Source: Adiantum capillus-veneris (Eukaryota; Streptophyta; Polypodiopsida; Polypodiales; Pteridaceae). From it: 64,000 bases of DNA. A model generated the notes under the pieces. It made no database searches, was not told the origin of the DNA, and saw nothing but the letters and a program-made list of their open reading frames with translations. The stretch is from positions 86,647,529 to 86,711,528 of the forward strand of contig CM043959.1 in NCBI GenBank assembly GCA_014529385.2. The letters are read 5' to 3'. Of the stretch, positions 22,801 through 34,060 are shown piece after piece. Position 1 is the first letter of the stretch; each line of letters starts with the position of its first letter. The position numbers and the translations under genes are program-made.

Positions 22801-23027
22801 TGTTACCATATTCATGTGGTAGTGATGTGTGTGAACACACTAGGACCGCCGGGGCATTTTTTCCCTCTTTAGGAGGTTTTTTCCCCCGTGCATTGTATAT
22901 ACGCCCATCACTCTAGGGCTATCTATCTTTTCATTGCACACTAAGTAACACACTCTCTATTGTGTGCCTTGAGCTTCCTTCGTCTTCTCCAAGCTGCGTG
23001 TGTTTCTCTGCAACCCTAATTCCAACA
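22801..23027 (+). mobile_element. 3' LTR of copia element B
   Basis: 227 bp, TGTTACCATA...TTCCAACA, ending beside CATTT. Confidence 0.93.
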
Positions 23028-24643
23028 CATTTGAGACCCAGATGAAGTATCCATACTGCAAGTGTTTTATGGACTCAATATCAAATCATTAGGCAATCAA
23101 AAAAGACTAACCAAAAGCAAGGAAACCCTAGTTAAAATAAAGCTTTAGCAACTTTTTATTATAGTGGAAGCCTCAGGGAATATAAGAATATCACCAAAAT
23201 GGTTGAATGAATTCTAATAAGCTCAAAGAATTAAATCATAAATTAGGAAAAAGTACCATTCCCAAGCAATCAAATTATGCATAGATAAAAACTTTATTCA
23301 ACATATCAAGGATGCACTCGAAGCCAATCAAACATCTATCACATGCGCACGGTCAAAAGTTCAAGCCAAGCAATCACAAACAATCTCAAGATAAGGGCCA
23401 ACTTAGTCAAAAGTTCATGCCAAGCAATGAAAAAAAAAATTAAGATAAGGACCAACTCATATAATAAATTAGAGTGTCAAGACATTCTCAAACTTGTTAA
23501 ATAACCTTAGCAAAGCAATACCCACAAAGATACACTTTTTAGCCTTATCAATGGTGTCCCAAGCCAAGAAGTAAATCCCAGTATAATCCAAATTTTGCAG
23601 ATTCTTAGAAGAATACTAGTGTCAACAGGAAAAATCAAAATATACTCAGCGTGACAATATCATTAATTTAGATAGAGTGAGATAAGATAAATCTTACCAA
23701 CAAACCTAACTAACATTAATAAAACCAACCACCTCTTGGTGATTGTCATAGCTATCACATAAAGGTCATCCAAAGAATCCAAACAGAGCCATGATAAAGG
23801 ATGTTTTTCAAGTATTATCACCATACATTTAGGGTTTCTCAAAAGTGGATGCAGGTTTCTTAAGACCAATCTGGTTGAGCAATCTAGTGATACCATGAGA
23901 TTATGTTAGAGCACAATCAATTAATTGAATAGAGTCCAAACAAGAATTCATGCGATCACCCCATCATAAGAATAATTTTTTTTTTTGTGAAAACCTTCTT
24001 GAAACCACGAGTAACCTGTAAGTAGGTCAAACATATGTATCGAGAGCTTCCAAACACAACAAACCAAATCACAGCTCAAACTGAGTAATGTAAGAGCAAG
24101 ATACCATTATGAAATAAAAGTTTGAGAGCTAATTTCGTCAAAGAATTAGGTACAAATAGTGAAGGAAACCCGTAGATGGATATTCATATCTTCCAATTAG
24201 GGCTAAGCTTAGTAAAGACTAGGTGTGGGAGTTTTATGTCCAAGAAACCAACACTACCAGATTACAATTTGGCTTTGTTAAGTCAAGGTAAGAAATAAAG
24301 ATTCCAAGCAATGATCAACACCAAAGGATGCTTTTTGTAGGTTTCCACTTTCTGTAATTATGTGTACAAAGCCAAGTCAAAGAGCCTTGATTCTGAAAAT
24401 CAATGAAAACTTCTCCAAAAATAGCAAACATTGGTATTTTTAGAATCTTAAGCACCACATTACTTTAGTCAAAAAAATCTAGAAGTGAATTCGGACCAAC
24501 ATTGACCCCGAATCTTCATTGAAAGTTTTCATGTTCACTTTAATTAAGTTAAAAATTGAAAACATTAAGAGAAAATTATTTCACATGCCCTAGAAGATAT
24601 GTAGTCACATGGCCTAACAAATGCCATATATTTAAAGAAAAAG
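23028..24643. other. No gene recognised
   Basis: AT-rich DNA between elements B and D. No ORF with recognisable content. The 77-codon minus-strand frame at 23663-23896 matches nothing I know. Repeated phrases such as GTCAAAAGTTCA(A/T)GCCAAGCAAT at about 23352 and 23408 hint at a short local duplication. Confidence 0.5.
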
Positions 24644-24648
24644 AAAAT
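24644..24648. repeat. Target-site duplication of element D (left)
   Basis: AAAAT, identical to 30249-30253 after the 3' LTR. Confidence 0.85.
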
Positions 24649-24901
24649 TGTTAAGTATGGAGCCTGATTTACCCTTGTAATTTTCTGTGGTAAAAGCGCA
24701 CATTTGTAAGGCCCCCATTATGAGGAGAAGCCATCGTGCGTGAAGGAAAATCACTCACCGGAAACCAAAATTTTCACGGACAAGAATCAGGGGCAACTTT
24801 AAAGGCCGGAATATTCATTTTCGCCAGAATATTATGGCCGGACGGCGGCCGGAAAGTGGTCGGAAAACAACCGGTCGGTTGGCCGGTGGCCGGTAGTCAA
24901 T

Positions 24902-24957
24902 GGCCGATGGCCGGTGGTCGGAAGTCAATGGCTGGTGGCCGGTGGTCGGAAGTCAAT
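24902..24957 (+). repeat. 28-bp tandem repeat in U3 of element D LTR
   Basis: Two full units (GGCCGATGGCCGGTGGTCGG then AAGTCAAT) at 24902-24929 and 24930-24957, with partial units before and after. The same array occurs in the 3' LTR at 29692-29747. Its position upstream of the TATA box suggests an enhancer-like role, which is inference. Confidence 0.8.
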
Positions 24958-25106
24958 GGCCGGTGGCCGGTGGCCGAATTCAAAAGCGGACTTGTCTTGT
25001 CAAGGGCGGCCACACATGGGCGGATTGGAGGGTCCGATTTGGACTTATTCGCACAAGGGCGGCTACACATGGCTGTCTCTCATAAGAGACGGCAGCCCTT
25101 TTGGCC

Positions 25107-25114
25107 TATAAAAG
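25107..25114 (+). promoter_or_regulatory. TATA box of element D LTR promoter
   Basis: TATAAAAG in the 5' LTR. The matching box in the 3' LTR is at 29897-29904. Confidence 0.7.
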
Positions 25115-25426
25115 GAGGCCATTTCTACACACATTTCATAGTGTGAAGTTGATGCAACAAGGTGAGTGTGAGGTGGTGAGAGTGAAGCAAGGCGGGAGCT
25201 CCATTAAGGGTATAATCCTTTTGTAAACTACTTCTTGTTTTGAAGTACTAAAGCCATTGAGTGGCTGCTTTCCCGTGGACGCAGCCTACATTGGGTGAAC
25301 CACGTATATCATGTGTACTCTCTCTCTCTCTCTCTCTACTCTATAATCTCGTGTATATAAATCTGTCTCTCTCCATTAAGTAATCTACTCAATTATCTAT
25401 TTAGCTACGTCTTATTTCCTAACAAC

Positions 25427-25442
25427 TGGTATCAGAGCAAGG
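25427..25442 (+). promoter_or_regulatory. Primer-binding site of element D
   Basis: TGGTATCAGAGCAAGG starts 2 nt after the 5' LTR. Its first 12 bases are exactly the usual plant site complementary to the 3' end of initiator Met tRNA. Confidence 0.9.
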
Positions 25443-25497
25443 TTTGCTCGTAGCTAAATTATCTCAAGGAAAGGATTCCTTGAATTGAGTGGGAGTT

Positions 25498-28155
25498 ATG
25501 GCGGAGGAAGCGAAGCTCAAGATTGAGAAGTTCAACGGCAAAAACTACCAACATTGGAAGATGCAGATTGAAGACTATCTCTACTAGAAGGACCTCTATT
25601 TGCCACTAGGCGGTCTTGCGAAGAAGCCCGCAACAATGGCAGATGAAGCATGGATTGTCCTTGATCGAAAGGCACTGGGAACAATCCGGTTAAGCTTGGC
25701 GTCAACGGTGGCCTTCAATGTTTCGGAGATGAAGACCACGGAGGACTTGATGAAGTCACTTGACAACTTCTACGAGAAACCATCGACATCCAATAAGGTA
25801 TTTCTTATGAAGCGCTTGTTCAATCTAAAGATGGCAGAGAATGGTTCAGTTGTAGAACACCTAAATGACTTTAACACAAACATAAGTCAACTTCGATCAG
25901 TGAAAATCAATTTCGATGACGAAGTGCGAGCTCTCCTTATACTATCATCTCTACCGGATAGTTGGGACAGCCTTGTGATGGCTGTAAGTAATTCTATCTC
26001 TGGCACAAATACTCTTAAGTTTGATGATGTTGTGGGTGTTCTCCTAAGCGAGGAAATGCGAAGGAGAAGCACAGGAGAATCATCAAGTGCTGCACTATCA
26101 GTGGAAACAAGAGGAAGGCTTAAGGAGAGGTTCAAAAACCAAAAGGGTCGTGATCGCTCAAGGCGGAGCAAGTCACGCACAAAGTCAGTTCTTGAATGTT
26201 GGAACTGCGGTAAGAAGGGCCACATCAAGAAGGATTGCTGGTCCAAGAAGAAGAAGGAGACAGAGTCTCAAGACAACAAGCCAACATCGGAGGCCAATGT
26301 GGCAGGTAAAGTAGAGCAAGATGCTCTAATTCTCTCATTAGACAATGTGTCTAATTCCTGGATAGTACATTCCGGGGCTTCATTCCATGCGACACCACAC
26401 AAGCAACATTTCCAAGACTACACCAAAGGTAATTTTGGGTATGTATACTTGGGAGATGATGAAGCTTGTGAGATTGTCGACAAAGGTATAGTTTCTGTCA
26501 AAACTACTAATGGAAATGAATGGAAGCTTAAAGATGTTAGGCATGTTCCTTCTCTTCGCAAAAATTTGATCTCTACAGGACAATTGGACGATGAAGGTCA
26601 CAACATTGCATTCGGAAACAAACGGTGGAAGATCTCAAAGGGATCTTTGGTGGTTGCCAAGGGTGAAAAAGTCGGTACACTTTACTTGTGTACTGTTAGC
26701 ACGCAACCTTCAGCTTGTGCAGCAACTACAGAAGTTGACAGTGCGGTGTGGCACTACCGACTTGGGCATATGAGTGCCAAAGGAATGCAAATCCTTCAAA
26801 CAAAGAAGCTTCTACCAGGTTTGAAAGAAGTGGACTTAGAGGTCTGTGAAGATTGTGTTTATGGTAAACAAAAGAGGGTAAAATTTCCAAAATCACGAAA
26901 TGAAAGAAAAAATAAAAAACTTGAGTTGGTTCATTCTGATGTTTGGGGTCCTGCAAGTACACCATCACTTGGTGGCTCATTGTACTATGTAACATTCATA
27001 GACGATGCGACTAGAAAAACATGGGTTTATGTCATGAAGAATAAATCCGATGTATTTTCCATATTTCGAAGGTGGAAAGCCTTTGTGGAGAATGAAACAG
27101 GTACCAAGGTTAAATGCCTCAGATCCGACAATGGAGGTGAATATTGCAGCCAAGATTTTGAAAGCTTTTGTGCTAGCAATGGCATTCGGAGGCAAAGGAC
27201 AACCCCAAGGACACCTCAACAAAATGGGATTTTGGAAAGGATGAACAGGACAATCATGGAACGAGCACGAAGCATGCGGCTACATGCAGGCCTACCGCTT
27301 GAGCTTTGGGCGGAAGTTGTAAGTACGTCTGTGTACTTAATCAATCGGTCACCCTCAACGGCATTGGATGGGGGAGTTCCAGAAGAGGCATGGACAGGTA
27401 AACCGGTGAATTATGCATTTCTCAAAGTGTTTGGGTGTGAGCCTTTCATGCACATAGATAGAAGCCTAAGATCAAAGTTAGATGCAAAGTCCAAAAAGTG
27501 TTTCTTCATTGGCTATGGAGAAGGAGACTTTGGGTATCGCCTATGGAATCCTGAAGATGGTAAAATCTTAAGGAGTAGGGATGTAATTTTTAACAAACAA
27601 AATATGTACAAAGATTACTTGGAAAGAAAACAAACAAAAGAAACAGGTGATGAGTACATGGAGCTTGAGGACAATGAAGACTCAAGGACTGCAAACGGTG
27701 ACAATGTGCAACAACATCGACCAAATGAGGAGCCTCAACCTATTCCCCGAAGATCTACAAGAGCAAGTAGACCTCCAGAAAGGTTTGTTCCTTCCTTCAA
27801 CCATCTCTTGATCTCAGATTCTGGAGAGCCGGAATCATATGAAGAAGCTATGCAACATGAATCCAAAGAAGAATGGACGAAGAGCATGCAAGTGGAGATG
27901 GACTCACTACATCGCAACCAAACGTGGGAGTTGGTTGAGTTGCCTAAAGATAAGCGGGCACTTCAAAACAAATGGGTGTACAAGCTAAAGGAAGAAGAAG
28001 GTGGGAAGAAAAGGTACAAGTCTAGGCTTGTGGTAAAAGGTTTTTCTCAAAAGAAAGGTATTGACTTCAATGAAATATTTTCTCCTGTTGTAAAAATGAA
28101 CTCAATTAGGCTTGTCTTAAGCCTTGTGGCTGCTCATGATCTAAATCTCGAGTAA
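25498..28155 (+). pseudogene. Element D gag, protease, integrase and start of RT
   Basis: ATG at 25498 starts MAEEAKLKIEKFNGKNYQHW, a typical copia gag N-terminus. A TAG at 25585-25587 interrupts it after 29 codons and the same frame then stays open to a TAA at 28153-28155. Counting from 25600: zinc knuckle CWNCGKKGHIKKDC from residue 200; protease site at residue 257 reading HSGAS, catalytic Asp replaced by His (CAT at 26368-26370); integrase finger WHYRLGHMS and CEDCVYGKQ; DDE core VHSDVWGP, LRSDNGGEY and QQNGILERMNR; then RT start TWELVELPKDKRALQNKWVY. Confidence 0.92.
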
Positions 28156-28532
28156 ATGGATGTAAATACGGCATTCCCTCACGGTGACTTAGAGGAGGAA
28201 ATCTACATGCTTCAACCAAAGGGGTATGAAGTAAAAGGTAAGGAGAAAATGATTTGCAGATTAAAGAAGAGCTTGTATGGTTTAAAGCAAACATCAAGAC
28301 AATGGTACTTGAAGTTTGATCGATGGATGTTGGATCATGGATTCACAAGATGCAACTCGGATCACTGCGTCTACACGGAGAATTTGGGAGATGGGAAATT
28401 CATCATCCTAATGTTGTATGTTGATGACATGTTGATTGCAAGTGCTAACATGCAGGACATCTAAGACCTAAAAGAGGAGCTGTCCAAATCTTTTTCAATG
28501 AAAGATTTAGGTGTTGCAAAGAGATACTTGGT
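28156..28532 (+). pseudogene. Element D reverse transcriptase, central part
   Basis: Same frame as the preceding ORF, from MDVNTAFPHGDLEEEIYM to the catalytic LYVDDMLIASANM box. A TAA follows at 28462-28464, then KEELSKSFSMKDLG. A one-base deletion near 28529-28532 shifts the rest by one frame. The palm aspartates are present. Confidence 0.9.
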
Positions 28533-29378
28533 ATGAAAATATCAAGGGACAGGATGAAGAAGACAATAAAGCTATCTCAAGAAGATTACATCAAGAAGGT
28601 ACTAGAAAGGTTTGCAATGCAAAATGCAAAACCAGTTTCTACACCTTTGGCTGGTCATTTTATACTAACGAAGGATATCTGTCCAAAGACACAAGAGGAG
28701 ATAGCCTATATGTCTAAAGTTCTATATGCTACAGCGGTAGGTTCTCTGATGTATGCTATGGTCTGGACAAGGCCAGACATTGCACATGCAGTGGGAGTTG
28801 TGAGTAGGTTCATGGACAACCCAGGTAAAGAGCATTGGCAAGCTGTGAAGTGGATACTTAGGTATCTAAAAGGGACAACAACAAATGCTTTGTATTTTGG
28901 AGGAACTGATATTTTTCTAGAAGGGTATGCTGATGCAGATATGGTAGGTGACAAAGATACTCGAAGGAGCACTACTGGCTATGTGTTCACGGTTGGAGGC
29001 ACAGTAGTAAGCTGGGCTTCAAAGCTGCAGAAAGTGGTTTCACTTTCTACCACGGAAGCAGAGTATGTAGCAATGACGGAGGCAAGCAAAGAAATTCTGT
29101 GGCTTCACAGATTCTTAGAAGAGCTTGGATTCAAACAAGACAATTGTGTCTTGTACAGTGATAGCCAAAGCGCTATCCATCTTGCGAATAACTCAGCCTT
29201 TCATTCAAGGACAAAGCACATTGAGGTGAGATATCACTTCATACGCACTCTTTTGGAAGAGGGACAACTAAAGCTAGGAAAGGTGCATACAAGTGAAAAT
29301 CCTGCAGACATGTTTACAAAGGTGGTCAACAAGGAGAAGTTGAGCTTTTGCTCATCTTCAATCGGCATTCAAGGATAA
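28533..29378 (+). pseudogene. Element D RT end and RNase H
   Basis: A 281-codon frame starting MKISRDRMKKTIKLSQEDYI, continuing through VSTPLAGHFILTK, RPDIAHAVGVVSRFM and HWQAVKWILRYLKGT, the normal copia RT end. RNase H has its acidic residues in YADADMVGD, STTEAEYVA and YSDSQSAIHLA, and the family's HSRTKHIEVRYHFIR end. It ends at a stop at 29376-29378, 60 bp before the LTR. Confidence 0.92.
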
Positions 29379-29422
29379 GAAGCCAGAATGGAAAGCAGTC
29401 ACAGGTTTGGTTTGGAGATCAG

Positions 29423-29438
29423 TCTCCAAGTGGGAGAT
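29423..29438 (+). promoter_or_regulatory. Polypurine tract of element D
   Basis: AAGTGGGAGAT immediately before the 3' LTR, the conserved form seen in many copia elements. Confidence 0.8.
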
Positions 29439-30107
29439 TGTTAAGTATGGAGCCTGATTTACCCTTGTAATTTTCTGTGGTAAAAGCGCACATTTGTAAG
29501 GCCCCCATTATGAGGAGAAGCCATCGTGCGTGAAGGAAAATCACTCACCGGAAACCAAAATTTTCACGGACAAGAATCAGGGGCAACTTCAAAGGCCGGA
29601 ATATTCATTTTCGCCGGAATATTATGGCCGGACGGCGGTCGGAAAGTGGTCGGAAAACAACCGGTCGGTTGGCCGGTGGCCGGTAGTCAATGGCCGATGG
29701 CCGGTGGTCGGAAGCCAATGGCCGGTGGCCGGTGGTCGGAAGTCAATGGCCGGTGGCCGGTGGCCGAATTCAAAAGCGGACTTGCCTTCTCAAGGGCGGC
29801 CACACATGGGCGGATTGGAGGGTCCGATTTGGACTTATTCGCACAAGGGCGGCTACACATGGCTGTCTCTCATAAGAGAGGGCAACCCTTTTGGCCTATA
29901 AAAGGAGGCCATTTCTACACACATTTCATAGTGTGAAGTTGATGCAACAAGGTGAGTGTGAGGTGGTGAGAGTGAAGCAAGGCGGGAGCTCCATTAAGGG
30001 TATAATCCTTTTGTAAACTACTTCTTGTTTTGAAGTACTAAAGCCATTGAGTGGCTGCTTTCCCGTGGACGTAGCCCACATTGGGTGAACCACGTATATC
30101 GTGTGTA

Positions 30108-30164
<57 letters not shown>

Positions 30165-30248
30165 CTATAATCTCGTGTATATAAATTTGTCTCTCTCCAT
30201 TAAGTAATCTACTCAATTATCTATTTAGCTACGTCTTATTTCCTAACA
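29439..30248 (+). mobile_element. 3' LTR of copia element D
   Basis: 810 bp. It matches the 5' LTR except for scattered substitutions and a longer CT run (30109-30161 here, 25319-25338 there). Confidence 0.95.
30109..30161. repeat. (CT)n microsatellite in element D 3' LTR
   Basis: About 26 CT units with one TTTC interruption. The 5' LTR copy has 10. Confidence 0.95.
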
Positions 30249-30253
30249 AAAAT
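30249..30253. repeat. Target-site duplication of element D (right)
   Basis: AAAAT, matching 24644-24648. Confidence 0.85.
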
Positions 30254-31659
30254 AATACACCCAAAATGGCAAAATTGATCCTCAAGGTGGGTAGGTGGCT
30301 CATAATGACCCCTAGGCATAGCAGTTCAGGGCACCCATACCTCGGGGGGTCCACCTTTCAAAAATACCTATAGCATGTGCATTTAAGAGGTATTTTTAAA
30401 ACCCCTCTATACACACACTTCTTAATTAAAAGACCCCTCTTCCTTCATAAACCTACAACTTTTTTTCAAATTTTGTATTTTTAAACCCCTCTTGTGCATG
30501 CAATTCTATAACTCTTTGGTATATAAAAAACCCCTCCGGGGGAACTAACGTGCTACACTTACATTTGAGACCCATACGCCAAACCAGTTGTCCATAAAAT
30601 TGAGGCGTGGTTCCAATAAAAACTCTTCGTACATGTGGGTAAACGAATTATCATTAGCTGAAAAGGCTTCATTGATAATCACCTGAAGTGAAAATATTTT
30701 GAGGAATCAGAGGTATCTTGAGAAAAATTGCTTTAAGGATGATCAATCAGATCTTTCTTTGTTCAACCAGGCTAACCCAAATATTTCTTTTCTAGTTTAC
30801 AAACAAATGCACGATGTTTTTTGGAAGGTACCCTTCCATTTTTGGCCAGTTTAATAATTCATACGTACCTTTCCACTCTTTAATGGATGCAATGTTATAA
30901 CTTAAAAAGAATTTGAGCTACTCATAAACTTAATTTATAACCAAGAGCCACATGTGAGACTGATCTACGATCTGCTGAGGCTCGGGGGTACAAACACTCT
31001 TATCCGCTGGCCTGCTACTTGGACCAGCCTCATGGTCGTGTAGTGCATGTTCTCTTTGTGTTGCTATCATCCTCTTTGGATTGTTGATTTTCACAGGTTC
31101 TTTTGGGAGCCATGGTCTTTATCCTTATAAAAGGATGCTTAATCATTAGGTAAATTACTAAAATTCAAAACTTACCATAGAATTTTCATAACACATCTCT
31201 ATCAATTACCTTAATTCCACTTTTCTAGGAGCCTAAAGATGTTCGTTGGATTCTAGTACTATAAGTAGTTTCTTGTGGTATGATATCATTCTTGGGATTT
31301 ATTGCTACTTTAATTTAACTATAGAAATCCATGCCTAAGTTTGAATAATTAATATGCTAGCTTTTCTCTTTAATTTGTAGTAAAAAATATTAACTTTTTG
31401 ATATAATAATGTTCTAACTACTTATATGAGCAAGATACTTCTATTTTATCTTCCTTGTGACTTTCTTAAACTCTATTGATTATCTTATAATTTCTTTGGT
31501 TAATTTCATAAATTTTCTCCTTTAAGTAAGATATAAAAATAGTTTATTTTTTACTTAATAATTATCGATTTTTTTAAAAGAAGATATATTTATCCTAGCT
31601 TTCTAAAAGAGTGTTATATCTCTAGAAGATATCTTAGAAAATTTTTAGTGGATCTGCTA

Positions 31660-32490
31660 ATTATTTTCTTTACTTTTTTTAAAATAAAAAACAAAGAATT
31701 TAAGCAATATTAATTTGCAAAGGTAGCTAAATAACTATTAGATACTTATCACAGATTTTAATTACTATAATCTATCTAAAAGTATTATCTCACTAACTTC
31801 TAATCTAATTTACTAATCATCTAACTTAGTTTTCTACTAAAAATTAAAATTTTAGACTATAATAATTAGCTGGACTAATTTAATAATCATGAGATAATTA
31901 TCATTGATTTTTAGTATCAAATAAACCTCTGACAATTATCTCACTAGCTTCAAAGCTGATTTACTAATTATTTACTTAATTTTCTATTAAAAATAGAGAA
32001 TTCGAGCAATAGTAATTAGTAATACCAATTAGCTAATTATGTGATAATTATCACTTGTTTCTAACACTATAATCTACTTTTCAAAATTATCTCACTACTA
32101 ATTATCTTACTTAATTTTCTCCTAAGAATAGAGAATTTAAGCAAAAGTATTTATCAAAACTAATTAACTAATTATGAGATAACTATCATGGATGTCTAAC
32201 ACTATAATCTATCTCTAAAAATTATGACATTAACTTCTAAATTGATTTGCTATTTATTTTTCTTAAATTATTTTAAATATAGAGAATTTAAGTAATAGTA
32301 ATTAGAAAAAATAACTAACTAAATTATTAGATAATTATTAAAAATTATTGCTAACACTATGATTTACCTCTAAAAATTATCTCACTAATTTCTAAGCTGA
32401 TCTAATAATTATCTTACTTAATTTTTTGCTAAAAATAAAGAACTTAAGCAATAATAATTTACAAAACTAATTAACTAATAATGAGATATG
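31660..32490. repeat. Degenerate AT-rich tandem array, unit about 135-155 bp
   Basis: Five to six diverged copies. Each has TAATTATCTTACTTAATTTT, then AGAGAATTTAAGCAATAGTA, an AATTATGAGATAATTATCA segment, TAACACTATAATCTA and ATTATCTCACTAACTTCTAA. The TCTCACTA landmark recurs near 31788, 31939, 32089 and 32380, with a changed copy near 32225. No open frame. Confidence 0.75.
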
Positions 32491-32724
32491 GAGTCCTTGA
32501 CAAGTCTCTAAGCCTAATAAAAATTAAAGTCTTTAAGAATGGGTGCTGACTTGATAAAAAAAACTGATCAACAAAGTATCAAGTATATGCTATCTCAACC
32601 CCTGATAGATGATAGGCATGTTAAGCGGGCTAATTTTAATTAAAGTTTTTAGTCCAACATTCAATATCAACCTCGTAAAGAAAATGGTTTATATGATGGT
32701 TTGAGTCAAAGACCCTCTCTTAAT

Positions 32725-32919
32725 AATCTATCAATTATTATGAGTACTTAATTTGATTATATGCTTGATACGTATGCACGAGATGATGATTTTAAAACCA
32801 CATGGTTGCATGTGGTTTTATTAATCTATCAATTATTACGAGTACTTAATTTGATTATATGCTTGATACATATGCACAAGATGATGATTTTAAAACCACA
32901 TGGTTGCACGTGCTTGACA
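32725..32919. repeat. Two-copy tandem duplication, unit 98 bp
   Basis: AATCTATCAATTATTA starts at 32725 and 32823. Both copies end ACCACATGGTTGCA(T/C)GTG. They differ at only a few positions, so the duplication is recent. Confidence 0.9.
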
Positions 32920-33119
32920 ACTCTCTCACACATTTCTAGAATACACTATACAAGAAAATTTCCTTTACTTCAGAAAAAAAATTGTGTGTCACAAAACCAT
33001 TCCATGTTTTACTCATTGAAGTATTGCATAAGCCCACCTTATGCTCGACATAGATGTTTCGTTGCTACTTTTTAGAATTTATGTTGTGATTTTGTTAGTC
33101 TACTATGAAAAGTGAGATT

Positions 33120-34060
33120 AAACAGTAATTTGCATCTTGTTTGATTTGACAAAAACTAAAGTAGCAACAGATAAGAGATAGGTCTTTTACACTCTCTTCC
33201 CATTCTTGAAAGACCTTCGGAACACATTTCTATGGATTTTGTTACTAGCTTTCCACTCACTGTTCATAAGCTCGATATGATTTGGATTGTTATTGATAGT
33301 TTTCCTAAGAAACCATATTTCATTCCATGCAAGAAAATTTTCACCGCACATCAAGCTGCACTTCTCTTTCTTAAAGTTGTCTTTCTTGGAAAGCCAAAAG
33401 AATCAAATCTGATAGAGATTTCAAGTTTGTAAACTTTTTGGACTATAATTTTTAAAATCTTGATACGATACTCAATTTTACTTTTGCATTCCATCCTGAG
33501 TCTAACTGTGAAAGATAAGTCATTAATTGTACTATGTATTTAAAGCTTATGTGTCTTCTCAACCAAAGAAATGGGATGATTACCTACATATTTTACAATT
33601 TGTTTATAACAATACCACTGACTCCACTATAAGTAAATCTCCATTTAAGATTTTGTATGGTCACTCTCTTTCTACTCCTGATTTATGTCTTTCTAATATC
33701 GTGTCTGCTCGTGGATACTTTTACTATCAATTTTCATGATATTTATGAAATCGTTCATTCTGCTATTAAGAATTCACAAGAACTTTACACTAAGCATGCT
33801 AATAAGCACCAAAAAGCACATGGATTTAAGGAAGGAAATTATGTTAAGCTTTGATTAGAAAGAGAAGAATTGAAAGTGTTGATACAAATGTTTTTGTAAA
33901 GTTTGTTCCTCGTGTTTAAGGTCCATTCAAGATTTTTGATGTAATAAATGATGTTTTATTTTGTTTACCATTACCTTCACACTGGCACATTCACAATGCA
34001 TTTCATTTAGTCTCTACAACCCTTTCGAGGACCCCTACCTACACCCCATATATATGAGGA
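33120..34060 (+). pseudogene. Gypsy (chromovirus-like) integrase relic
   Basis: Broken frames on the plus strand show the integrase core. KTKVATDK follows the lost finger, MDFVTSFPL (33232) is the first Asp motif, IKSDRDFKFVNF (about 33405) the second, and FAFHPESNCER matches the AFHPQTDGQTER region with the catalytic Glu lost or displaced. WDDYLHILQFVYNNTTDSTI and SPFKILYGH (33560-33660) are the usual C-terminal side. Many stops. This differs in sequence from elements A and E. No LTR could be assigned. Confidence 0.75.

Larger units (their letters stand above)
17857..23027 (+). mobile_element. Copia element B, full length
   Basis: A 5171-bp element with two 227-bp LTRs, an initiator-Met-type primer site, the Ty1/copia order gag-protease-integrase-RT-RNase H and a purine tract. 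Flanking pentamers are CCTTT (17852-17856) and CATTT (23028-23032), a target duplication with one mismatch. LTRs differ at about 5 of 227 positions by eye. It belongs to the same family as element C on the minus strand at 41326-60297. Several stops and frameshifts make it non-autonomous. Confidence 0.93.
24649..25424 (+). mobile_element. 5' LTR of copia element D
   Basis: 776 bp, TGTTAAGTAT...TTTCCTAACA. The upstream part carries GC-rich repeats of a 28-bp unit (24902-24957 plus partial copies on both sides). A TATAAAAG box is at 25107-25114. A (CT) run lies at 25319-25338. ORFs of 61-136 codons inside recur in the other LTR and are not genes. Confidence 0.95.
24649..30248 (+). mobile_element. 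Copia element D, full length and young
   Basis: A 5600-bp element with LTRs of 776 and 810 bp, a perfect AAAAT target duplication, an exact initiator-Met primer site and a copia gag-pol. LTRs differ by about 13 substitutions by eye (11 of them transitions) plus the length of a CT microsatellite, roughly 1.7%. Gag-pol has three stops, one frameshift and a mutated protease, so it is dead, but recently. Confidence 0.95.
30254..33119. other. AT-rich DNA without genes, with tandem arrays
   Basis: No coding sequence recognised. 31100-32500 is extremely AT-rich. Two repeat arrays inside it are listed separately. Confidence 0.55.

Noticed and set aside
24881..24980. Regular short repeats that could suggest a CRISPR-like array
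   Set aside because: Units are directly abutting without spacers, sit in a plant LTR and recur in the other LTR.
24736..25146. 136-codon Gly/Trp-rich ORF repeated at 29526-29936
   Set aside because: It lies in the LTR of element D over GC-rich tandem repeats. It is present twice only because LTRs are duplicated.
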